Shown: positions 1-5,156 of the stretch, one piece after another
How the letters are laid out: each line of letters begins with the position of its first letter
Position numbering within the stretch: the first letter of the stretch is position 1
Source of the DNA: Bradyrhizobium sp.
Lineage (GTDB): Bacteria > Pseudomonadota > Alphaproteobacteria > Rhizobiales > Xanthobacteraceae
Direction of reading: 5' to 3'
Length of the DNA: 6,469 nucleotides
Assembly: GCA_019243075.1 (NCBI GenBank)
Contig: JAFAUV010000212.1
Span: 1-6,469 of the forward strand
The notes under the pieces: generated by a model
Told to the model about the DNA's origin: nothing
Databases searched by the model: none
Seen by the model: only the letters and a program-made list of their open reading frames with translations
Program-made: the position numbers and the translations under genes

Positions 1-114
1 AACATCCCGTTCGGCGGCGCCAAGCAGTCGGGCATCGGTACCGAATTCGCCGAGGAAGGTCTCGCCGAATTTACCCAGCTCCAGATCATCAACGGTCCGG
101 CGGCCGGCGCCTGA
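1..114 (+). CDS. Aldehyde dehydrogenase family protein, C-terminal end (5' partial)
   Basis: The reading frame is open from the first base and ends at TGA, giving the last 37 residues. They begin NIPFGGAKQSGIG, the conserved C-terminal signature of NAD(P)-dependent aldehyde dehydrogenases (PFGGxKxSGxG), followed by the usual E-E-G-L-x-E-F-T-Q tail that forms the oligomerisation strand. Members of this family oxidise aldehydes to carboxylic acids in the cytoplasm. The catalytic Cys and Glu and the cofactor-binding fold lie outside the window, so the substrate cannot be inferred. The following DUF2478 gene is on the same strand and close by, so the two may be co-transcribed. The family call is firm; the subfamily is unknown. 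Confidence 0.9.
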   Translation, partial: NIPFGGAKQSGIGTEFAEEGLAEFTQLQIINGPAAGA

Positions 115-181
115 TGATATGATACGACCAACGGGATCGCGGCCATGCCCCGCTCGCCTTCCGGGTGAAATGAGGCAGGCC

Positions 182-757
182 ATGTTCCACGCCCAATGTG
201 ATCTCGCCGCGCTGGTCTATGAGGACCACCAGGATCCCGACGCCGTCCTGCGCGACTTCGCCGACGATTTGAAGGCCCAGGGCTTGCGCGCGGTCGGCAT
301 GGTGCAGGCGGGCCAATGCGCCGACTCCAGCCTGTCGGCGCTGCTGCTGCCGAGCGGCGAGAAGCTGTTGCTGGCGCAGGATTTCGATCCTGCCGCGCGC
401 GGCTGTCGGCTCGACCTCGCCCGGCTGCAGAATGCCGCGATGCGGATCGCCGAGGCGCTCGAAGCCGGCGCCGATCTCCTGATCGTCAACCGCTTCGGCA
501 AGCGCGAGCGCGACGGCAAGGGCCTCGCCTTTCTGATCGAACGCGCGCTCGACGCCGACATTGCCGTGGTGATCGCCGTCTCCGCCCTGAGTTTCCCCGA
601 CTGGATCAGGTTCGCGGGCGGCATGAGCGTCAAGCTTGCCTGCGACCGCAAGGCGCTGGAGGCGTGGTGGCGCAAGGTCTCGCTGCGCGGCGCGGCGATG
701 GCACCGGAACACGCGCGCGCCCAGCAAACCCCGAAACAGGCTCCGGAGGTTGGGTAA
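182..757 (+). CDS. DUF2478 family protein, function unknown
   Basis: This 191-residue soluble protein has no signal peptide or membrane segment. I recognise it as DUF2478 from the N-terminal strand LAALVYE, the helix and VGMVQ strand that follow (about residues 8-42), and the hallmark segment LLIVNRFGKRERDGKGL (about 99-115), which precedes another hydrophobic strand, IAVVIAVSA. The strand-helix alternation is reminiscent of a nucleotide-binding Rossmann or P-loop-like fold, but I see no Walker A motif, so no enzymatic role is claimed. The start at 182 is preferred because GAGG (172-175) lies six bases upstream. In-frame ATGs at 119 and 170 would add 21 or 4 residues but lack a comparable site, and the 119 extension is Pro/Arg-rich and unlike the rest. 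The last 20 or so residues look disordered. Molybdenum-related context is sometimes reported for the family, but nothing here supports it. Confidence 0.8.
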   Translation: MFHAQCDLAALVYEDHQDPDAVLRDFADDLKAQGLRAVGMVQAGQCADSSLSALLLPSGEKLLLAQDFDPAARGCRLDLARLQNAAMRIAEALEAGADLLIVNRFGKRERDGKGLAFLIERALDADIAVVIAVSALSFPDWIRFAGGMSVKLACDRKALEAWWRKVSLRGAAMAPEHARAQQTPKQAPEVG

Positions 758-910
758 AGCCCCTGTTCACGGTCCCTCAACGCGTGAGGATGCAAGAACC
801 GGCTGGACATTCGAACAGAGGGCTTAACATCATTGCCGCCTGCATGTCGGCCATGCGCAGATTGCCCGTCGTGTTGTTTTGCCGCGCCATTTCGGTATTG
901 CGTAAATCGG
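758..910. other. Intergenic stretch without recognised genes
   Basis: This stretch lies between the DUF2478 stop and the start of the interspersed repeat. I see no RNA gene and no reading frame resembling a protein. A five-pair inverted repeat (CCTCA 775-779 with TGAGG 785-789) lies just after the DUF2478 stop, but it has no T tract and is too weak to call a terminator. The frames open here are shadows running out of the upstream gene or into the repeat. Confidence 0.5.
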
Positions 911-1345
911 CAAATCAGAAATACATTCCGTACCAGCCCGCCTCGCCACGAGGGACGTTACGGCCAATCGTCACGAAACGTGAGGCGGGTTGCGATGGAT
1001 GCGGTCAGCGCGCAAGGACGAAGCGCGCGTGATGCGTTCGACGAAGCCGTGTGGTCCCGACACCCCGATGCCGGTGTCAAGCTCGCAAGATCATGGCGGG
1101 CGACGGCGACTACAAAGCCCGGTACGCCGAGGAGAGCGCGGTATAAGTCGTCAAACATCGCGCGGGGAATGCCGGATGCGTTCGGTTGTACCTGTGTAAG
1201 TGCTCGTGTGCGTCTTTTGCGCTTTTCCCTGCACACGAGGCTGCGGGTGCAACGGCACCTGGCGTTCCCCGCGCCCTCTGATTTTGGGGGCGATGATTGA
1301 GGCAGAGCCCGGGCAATTCATGCCGCGGGAAGGTGGAGACATGCT
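911..1345. repeat. Bradyrhizobium-type long interspersed intergenic repeat (probable)
   Basis: This region is G+C-rich but carries no convincing gene. Its conceptual translations in several frames (for example RGERGISRQ near 1130-1155, and CTRGCGCNG followed by FPAPS-like text near 1230-1285) match, from memory, spurious peptides annotated again and again in Bradyrhizobium and Rhodopseudomonas genomes. The left edge is put at the AAATCAGAAATAC stretch (912-924), which I recall as starting such copies. The right part is structured: CTCGTGTGC (1203-1211) pairs perfectly with GCACACGAG (1231-1239), and GGTGC (1246-1250) pairs with GCACC (1255-1259). I infer a multicopy, non-coding, possibly transcribed or formerly mobile element. 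No transposase, terminal inverted repeats or target duplication is visible. Boundaries are approximate, and family membership is recalled rather than computed. Confidence 0.6.
1203..1239. repeat. Perfect 9-bp inverted repeat with 19-nt loop inside the interspersed repeat
   Basis: CTCGTGTGC at 1203-1211 is the exact reverse complement of GCACACGAG at 1231-1239. The loop between them is T-rich (GTCTTTTGCGCTTTTCCCT). A smaller hairpin (1246-1259, loop AACG) and an imperfect C-rich/G-rich pairing around 1280-1297 follow at once, making a run of three potential hairpins. No gene ends next to it, so it is unlikely to be an ordinary gene terminator. It is more likely part of the structure of the repeat. 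Confidence 0.6.
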
Positions 1346-1378
1346 CTCGTCATTGCAAGCGACGCGAAGCCATCCAGC
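1346..1378 (+). repeat. Short REP-like unit of the CGTCATTGCGAGC...GAAGCAATCCAG type
   Basis: The segment CGTCATTGCAAGCGACGCGA (from 1348) and the bases after it, to CATCCAG at 1377, closely resembles a small repeat widespread between alphaproteobacterial genes. One frame of that repeat reads as the familiar spurious peptide RHCERSEAIQ, and here the frame gives RHCKRREAIQ. It abuts the right edge of the long repeat. A diverged relative in the opposite orientation appears in the dinB-eipB gap, sharing TCGTCATTGCG with the minus strand near 5139-5149. The family assignment is from memory. Confidence 0.6.
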
Positions 1379-1417
1379 CCTCGCGCCCTCGCCTGGCCTA
1401 CACGATCTGCGGCCAGC

Positions 1418-2791
1418 TCACGCCGCATGCGAGACCACGCGGTTGCGGCCGTCGTGCTTGGCGCGGTAGAGCGCGATGTCGGCGCGCTTGAGCACATCGG
1501 CGACCGCCTCGCCTTTTTTCTCCAGGGTCGAAATGCCGATCGAGATCGTCACCTCGATGCGTTCGGCGCCCTTGTGGATCGCAAACGGCTCGCCGGCAAT
1601 CGCGCGGCGCAGGCGCTCGGCGACCATGCCGGCGACATGAAGATCGGTTTCCGGCATCACGATCACGAACTCCTCGCCGCCATAGCGGCAGGCGAGATCG
1701 ATGCCGCGGATCGATTTGCGGACCCGGACGGCAAATTCGCGCAGGACGTCGTCGCCGGCGTCGTGGCCGTAATTGTCGTTGATCGACTTGAAATAGTCGA
1801 TGTCGAGCATCATCAGCGCCAGCGGCTTGCCGCGGGCGGAGGCCTGTTCGGCCAGCGTCGCCAGATGGCTCTCCATGTAGCGGCGGTTGTTGAGGCCGGT
1901 CAGCGCATCGGTGATCGCCATTTCGATCGAGTTCTGCACATTGTCGCGCAGGTCGTCGGCATAGCGGCGCTTCTTGATCTGGGTGCGCGCCCGCGCCAAA
2001 AGTTCGTTCTTGTCGACCGGACGCGGCAGGTAGTCGTTGACGCCGATCTCGAGGCCGCGGAGCAGCCGCGGATTGTTCTCGGCGTCGGCAATGGCCAGGA
2101 TCGGCACGTGCCGCGTGCGCTCCAGCGAGCGCGCCTGGCTGCAGAGCCTGAGCCCGTCGAAACTGTCGAGATCCAGCGAGACGATGAGGAGGTCGTAATT
2201 GCCTTCGGCGGCGCGAAACAAGGCTTCCGCCGGATTGGGCTCGACATCCACGCCGTGCTCGGCGGCGAGAATCGGCGCGAGCCGCTCATGCGAGGATGGC
2301 CGGTCGTCGACCAGGAGGATGCGGCCGCCCTTGCCGGTATTGTTGATGGCGCTGCGCTCGGGCGCCTGCACGCCGATCTCGAGCGAGGTGATGGCGCGCA
2401 TGCGCAGCTCGTCGGTCATCATCTTCAGCCGGGTCAGCGAGCGCACGCGCGCAATCAGCACGAGGTCGGAGACCGGCTTGGTGAGGAAATCGTCGGCACC
2501 CGCTTCGAGCCCGCGCACGCGGTCGGCGGGGCTGTCGAGCGCGGTCACCATCACCACCGGAATGAAATGCGTCGCGGGATTGGACTTCAGGCGGCGGCAG
2601 ACCTCGAAGCCGTCCATGTCCGGCATCATGACGTCGAGCAGGATCATGTCGCATTCGGCGCGCTGGCAGATCTGGAGGGCTTCCGCGCCATTGGCGGCGG
2701 TGAGCACGTCGAAATATTCGGCCGAGAGGCGGGCTTCCAGCAGCTTCACGTTGGCAGGGACATCATCGACGACAAGGACGCGCGCGGACAC
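1418..2791 (-). CDS. pleD: PleD-type response regulator diguanylate cyclase (REC-REC-GGDEF)
   Basis: This 457-residue cytoplasmic protein makes cyclic di-GMP from two GTP and links phosphorelay signals to polar development and the motile-to-sessile switch in alphaproteobacteria. Receiver 1 (about 1-120) has the acidic pair D9-D10, phosphoacceptor D53 in LLDVMMPDMDG, T83 and K105. Receiver 2 (about 155-275) is degenerate: S205 occupies the acceptor position and R257 replaces the lysine, as expected for PleD's dimerisation adaptor. The GGDEF domain (about 290-455) has the active-site GGEEF at 371-375 and an intact inhibitory RxxD site (R362-D365) five residues upstream, so product feedback is predicted. 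Length and domain order match Caulobacter PleD. The start is GTG, with GGAG (2800-2803) eight bases upstream and directly following the divK stop, so the two genes should be co-transcribed. Confidence 0.95.
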   Translation of the reverse strand: MSARVLVVDDVPANVKLLEARLSAEYFDVLTAANGAEALQICQRAECDMILLDVMMPDMDGFEVCRRLKSNPATHFIPVVMVTALDSPADRVRGLEAGADDFLTKPVSDLVLIARVRSLTRLKMMTDELRMRAITSLEIGVQAPERSAINNTGKGGRILLVDDRPSSHERLAPILAAEHGVDVEPNPAEALFRAAEGNYDLLIVSLDLDSFDGLRLCSQARSLERTRHVPILAIADAENNPRLLRGLEIGVNDYLPRPVDKNELLARARTQIKKRRYADDLRDNVQNSIEMAITDALTGLNNRRYMESHLATLAEQASARGKPLALMMLDIDYFKSINDNYGHDAGDDVLREFAVRVRKSIRGIDLACRYGGEEFVIVMPETDLHVAGMVAERLRRAIAGEPFAIHKGAERIEVTISIGISTLEKKGEAVADVLKRADIALYRAKHDGRNRVVSHAA

Positions 2792-2803
2792 AGAATGAAC
2801 TCC

Positions 2804-3169
2804 CTACCCAATAAATCGGCGAACGGTCTCAATGAATTTGCCGACGGAAATCGGCTTCGACAGATAGGCTTCGCAGCCGCCCTCGCGGATGCGCTCCTCG
2901 TCGCCCTTCATCGCAAACGCGGTGACGGCGACCACGGGAATGGCGCGCAGCTCCGGATCGTCCTTGATCCAGCGTGTCACCTCCAGCCCCGAGACTTGCG
3001 GCAACTGGATGTCCATCAGGATCAGATCGGGACGCATCCTGCGGACGAGGTTGAGCGCCTCGCGGCCGTTCGAGGTGCCCGAGGTCTGATAGCCGTGCGC
3101 TTCCAACAGGTCGCGAAACAGCTTCATGTTGAGCTCGTTGTCTTCGACGATCAGGACGGTCTTCGCCAT
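2804..3169 (-). CDS. divK: DivK single-domain cell-cycle response regulator
   Basis: This protein of 121 residues is one receiver domain with no output domain. It shows E9-D10, phosphoacceptor D53 in LILMDIQLP, T83 in VVAVTAFAM, and K105 in YLSKPIS. In Caulobacter and relatives, DivK is phosphorylated and dephosphorylated by the DivJ and PleC kinases and, through DivL and CckA, restrains CtrA activity. The sequence is near-identical in style to that family, with the full set of phosphotransfer residues, so it should be functional. The start chosen has GGAGGA (3174-3179) four bases upstream and gives the canonical MAKTVLIVEDNELN start. An in-frame ATG at 3250 would add 27 residues unlike the family. 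It is the first gene of a divK-pleD operon, with its TAG stop 12 bases before the pleD GTG. Confidence 0.95.
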   Translation of the reverse strand: MAKTVLIVEDNELNMKLFRDLLEAHGYQTSGTSNGREALNLVRRMRPDLILMDIQLPQVSGLEVTRWIKDDPELRAIPVVAVTAFAMKGDEERIREGGCEAYLSKPISVGKFIETVRRFIG

Positions 3170-3260
3170 CCCGTCCTCCATCGCTCGTGCTACGGGCCGG
3201 CTTGAAAGTACTTCGAGCGCAAAGACATGCGCCCCCGACAGATAATTCAAACTAGCGCCA

Positions 3261-3265
3261 GATTC
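3261..3265. promoter_or_regulatory. GANTC site upstream of divK (possible CcrM methylation site)
   Basis: GATTC lies about 90 bases upstream of the divK start in the divergent divK/DUF3572 control region. In Alphaproteobacteria, GANTC is methylated by CcrM and can make promoters responsive to GcrA during the cell cycle. One site alone is weak evidence because the pentamer occurs by chance about every few hundred bases at this composition. It is reported because of the cell-cycle gene next to it and a second site nearby. Confidence 0.35.
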
Positions 3266-3320
3266 GCTCTAACCCGTTAAGGCTGGGTTTTTTGACGTCC
3301 GCGAGGTCGTTGCCGCTTGC

Positions 3321-3351
3321 TTGAACAGGTTCGAAAGACTCGGGGTATGAT
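3321..3351 (+). promoter_or_regulatory. Possible promoter for DUF3572-dinB
   Basis: A good -10 hexamer, TATGAT (3346-3351), lies 46 bases upstream of the DUF3572 start. The only -35-like hexamer is TTGAAC (3321-3326), with a long 19-base spacer. A GANTC site, GACTC at 3337-3341, lies between them. The -10 is convincing and the -35 is not, so the promoter may be weak or use another sigma factor or an activator. Confidence 0.35.
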
Positions 3352-3397
3352 GCTTTGCAAATTAGAGACCAGAAGTTAACAGAAAGGCAATCGGCAC

Positions 3398-3697
3398 TTG
3401 AAAAAGCCTGTTCAAAACCCCCGGGAAGTAGCTGAATTCGTTGCGATTCAGGCCCTGAACTTCATCGCGGGCGAGCCGGAGCGGCTAGGCCTGTTTTTGG
3501 CCGAGACGGGAATCGGCCCGGAGACGTTGCGAAAATCCGCCGCCGATCCGCACTTCTTGGCCAGCGTGCTCGATTTCGTGCTGCGCGATGACGCGACCGT
3601 GAAGGCGTTTGCCAAGGCAAGCGAACTGCACCCGACCCATATCGCGGGTGCCCGCGAGGCACTCGGCGATCCCAGATGGGAGCGAGAGGTGCCGTGA
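3398..3697 (+). CDS. DUF3572 family small protein, function unknown
   Basis: This small soluble, mostly helical protein has 99 residues and no signal peptide or membrane helix. I recognise it as DUF3572 from the N-terminal AEFVAIQALNFIAGEPERLGLFLAETG-type region (about 12-38), the central LRKSAADPHFLASVLDF (about 44-60) and its usual position before dinB. No catalytic motif is visible and the role is unknown. The start must be TTG: an in-frame TAA lies at 3377-3379, no ATG or GTG lies between it and the conserved core, and GAAAGG (3382-3387) sits ten bases upstream. TTG plus a long spacer suggests modest translation. Its TGA overlaps the GTG of dinB (GTGA), so the pair are likely translationally coupled. 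Confidence 0.85.
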   Translation: MKKPVQNPREVAEFVAIQALNFIAGEPERLGLFLAETGIGPETLRKSAADPHFLASVLDFVLRDDATVKAFAKASELHPTHIAGAREALGDPRWEREVP

Positions 3698-4992
3698 GCA
3701 AGATCGCGCCAGCCGTGAGCGCGCCGACCTGCTTCTGCCGGGATTGTCTCGGCGACGTCGATTTCGGCGGGCGCCGCTGCGGCCAATGCGGCTCGCCGCG
3801 GCTGGTGCGGCACCCTGCGCTACCCGCTCTCTCGCTCGCACATATCGATTGCGACGCGTTCTATGCGACCGTGGAGAAGCGCGACAATCCCGAGATCGCC
3901 GACAAGCCTGTCATCATCGGCGGCGGCAAGCGTGGCGTGGTGTCGGCGGCCTGCTACATCGCCCGCACCTATGGCGTGCGCTCGGCGATGCCGATGTTCA
4001 AGGCGCTGGCGCTGTGCCCGCAGGCGACGGTGATCCGGCCCGACATGGCCAAATATGTCCGCGTCGGGCGCGAGGTGCGCCAGGCCATGCAGGCGCTGAC
4101 GCCGCTGGTCGAGCCGCTCTCGATCGACGAGGCGTTCCTCGATCTCGCCGGCACCGAGCGCGTGCACGGCATGATCCCGGCCAAGGTGCTGGCGAAGTTT
4201 GCCCGCGAGGTCGAAAGCAGGCTCGGCATCACCGTTTCCGTCGGACTGTCCGTGAACAAGTTTCTGGCCAAGATCGCCTCCGACCTCGACAAGCCGCGCG
4301 GTTTTGCGGCGCTGGACCAGGACGAGGCGCGAACCCTGCTCAAGGAGAAGCCGGTCGGCTTCATCTTCGGCGTCGGACCGGCAACGCAGGAAAGACTGAT
4401 CCAGCGCGGCTACCGCACCATCGCCGACCTGCAGCGTGCCGACGAGATCGAGCTGATGCGGCAATTCCCCTCCGATGGCCGCAGGCTCTGGCGCCTGGCA
4501 CGCGGCATCGACGACCGCCGCGTCGTTGCCGACCGCGGCGCCAAGACCATCTCGACCGAGACGACGTTCGAGAGCGACATCAAGGATTTTACGACGCTGG
4601 AAAAGCTGCTGTGGCGCCTGTCGGAGAAAGTCTCGACACGCTTGAAGAACGGCGATCTCTCGGGCTGCACCATCACGCTCAAGCTGAAGACCGCCGATTT
4701 CCGCCAGCGCACCCGCTCGCAGTCGATCGGGGCGCCGACGCAGCTCGCGGCGAAGATCTTCGCGATCTCACGCGAGATGCTGGCCAGGGAGATCGACGGC
4801 ACCGCGTTCCGCCTGATGGGCACCGGCGTCAGTGCGCTGCGGCCGGGCTCACAGGCCGACGACACCGACATGCTCGACCGCCGCGCCGCGCACGCCGAAC
4901 GCGCGATGGATGATCTGCGCAAGAAGTTCGGGCAGAGCGCGGTGATCCGCGGGATAGCCTATGACGGGCCGCCGAAGGAGGCCGAGGGATGA
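3694..4992 (+). CDS. dinB: DNA polymerase IV (DinB, Y family) with N-terminal four-cysteine module
   Basis: This 432-residue enzyme is an error-prone polymerase that copies past DNA lesions. Residues 1-40 hold a zinc-ribbon-like cluster (C13, C15, C18, then C29 and C32 in CGQCGSP), absent from E. coli DinB. The palm begins at HIDCDAFYATVE, with metal ligand D52 and probable steric gate Y57. The second carboxylate pair is D145-E146 in PLSIDEAFLDL. The fingers-palm segment SVGLSVNKFLAKIASD is at 182-197, a helix-hairpin-helix thumb at about 220-245, and a little-finger domain at about 280-390. All catalytic residues are present. I do not see a canonical QLxLF clamp-binding motif at the C terminus, so any clamp contact would have to lie elsewhere. 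The GTG start is chosen over the ATG at 3676 because GAGAGG (3684-3689) is suitably placed and the start overlaps the DUF3572 stop. Confidence 0.93.
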   Translation: MSKIAPAVSAPTCFCRDCLGDVDFGGRRCGQCGSPRLVRHPALPALSLAHIDCDAFYATVEKRDNPEIADKPVIIGGGKRGVVSAACYIARTYGVRSAMPMFKALALCPQATVIRPDMAKYVRVGREVRQAMQALTPLVEPLSIDEAFLDLAGTERVHGMIPAKVLAKFAREVESRLGITVSVGLSVNKFLAKIASDLDKPRGFAALDQDEARTLLKEKPVGFIFGVGPATQERLIQRGYRTIADLQRADEIELMRQFPSDGRRLWRLARGIDDRRVVADRGAKTISTETTFESDIKDFTTLEKLLWRLSEKVSTRLKNGDLSGCTITLKLKTADFRQRTRSQSIGAPTQLAAKIFAISREMLAREIDGTAFRLMGTGVSALRPGSQADDTDMLDRRAAHAERAMDDLRKKFGQSAVIRGIAYDGPPKEAEG

Positions 4993-5001
4993 GCCTCGGC
5001 C
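4980..5001 (+). terminator. Hairpin across the dinB stop codon, terminator-like but without T tract
   Basis: GGCCGAGG (4980-4987) pairs perfectly with CCTCGGCC (4994-5001) around a six-base loop that includes part of the TGA. The eight-pair G+C-rich stem should be very stable. No run of T follows, so it is not a classical intrinsic terminator. It could stabilise the 3' end of the mRNA or help end the transcript together with the palindromes that follow in this convergent gap. Confidence 0.45.
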
Positions 5002-5010
5002 GTCATGGCG

Positions 5011-5046
5011 GGGTGTCCGCCGTAACTCGAAGCGCGAAGGCGGAAG
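5011..5046. repeat. Small hairpin resembling the GTCCGCCGTAGCTCGAAG...GAAGGCGGA repeat family
   Basis: TCCGCC (5016-5021) pairs with GGCGGA (5039-5044), and the bases between read GTAACTCGAAGCGCGAA. I recall a widespread intergenic repeat of nearly this form, GTCCGCCGTAGCTCGAAGAG followed by CGAAGGCGGA, in Bradyrhizobium and other genomes. The copy here would be slightly diverged. The pairing is seen directly; the family link is from memory. Confidence 0.5.
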
Positions 5047-5082
5047 CCATCAACAATGGAGACGGCGGGGGCTGCCTGGCCT

Positions 5083-5151
5083 GCTTCGTCGCGGAGCCCG
5101 TCATCGGGCCGCGCTTTGCGCGGACCCGTTACCTCCGCGCAATGACGAAGC
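5083..5151. repeat. Branched palindromic element in the dinB/eipB convergent gap
   Basis: The outer stem is GCTTCGTC (5083-5090) with GACGAAGC (5144-5151). It continues as GCGGA (5091-5095) with TCCGC (5134-5138) after a five-base bulge, GCAAT (5139-5143). Inside are two hairpins: GCCCG/CGGGC (5096-5100 and 5105-5109, loop TCAT) and CCGCGC/GCGCGG (5109-5114 and 5118-5123, loop TTT). They share base 5109, so one of them gives up a pair. The result is a Y-shaped or cloverleaf-like fold in DNA or RNA on either strand. It appears to be a longer relative of the REP-like unit at 1346-1378. Lying just past the eipB stop, it may act as a bidirectional transcription barrier. Confidence 0.65.
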
Positions 5152-5156
5152 CGCCG

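Noticed and set aside
735..767. AACAGG/CCTGTT inverted repeat around the DUF2478 stop
   Set aside because: The pairing is six bases across 21 bases of loop with no T run; likely chance.
1393..1416. CTGGCC/GGCCAG inverted repeat just after the pleD stop
   Set aside because: Six pairs with a twelve-base loop and no T tract in the minus-strand sense; too weak to call a terminator.
833..1469. Several short open frames on both strands in the repeat
   Set aside because: They are Arg/Pro/Ser/Cys-rich, mutually overlapping, and look like the spurious peptides produced by this repeat family. None has a credible start context or a known domain.
1427..3205. Long plus-strand open frame (592 codons) antisense to pleD and divK
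   Set aside because: It runs through both well-supported minus-strand genes and their junction. Its translation is low-complexity and rich in V, A, D, R and H, typical of the mirror of G+C-rich codon usage, and no domain is visible.
3271..3293. AACCC...GGGTT hairpin followed by six T, like an intrinsic terminator
   Set aside because: The stem has only five pairs with a nine-base loop. It lies between divergent genes, pointing in the plus direction, where no transcript is expected to end.
3694..4992. Possible UmuC or ImuB instead of DinB
   Set aside because: The intact catalytic carboxylates rule out the inactive ImuB type. Length, the helix-hairpin-helix thumb and the absence of umuD or imuA neighbours fit DinB better.
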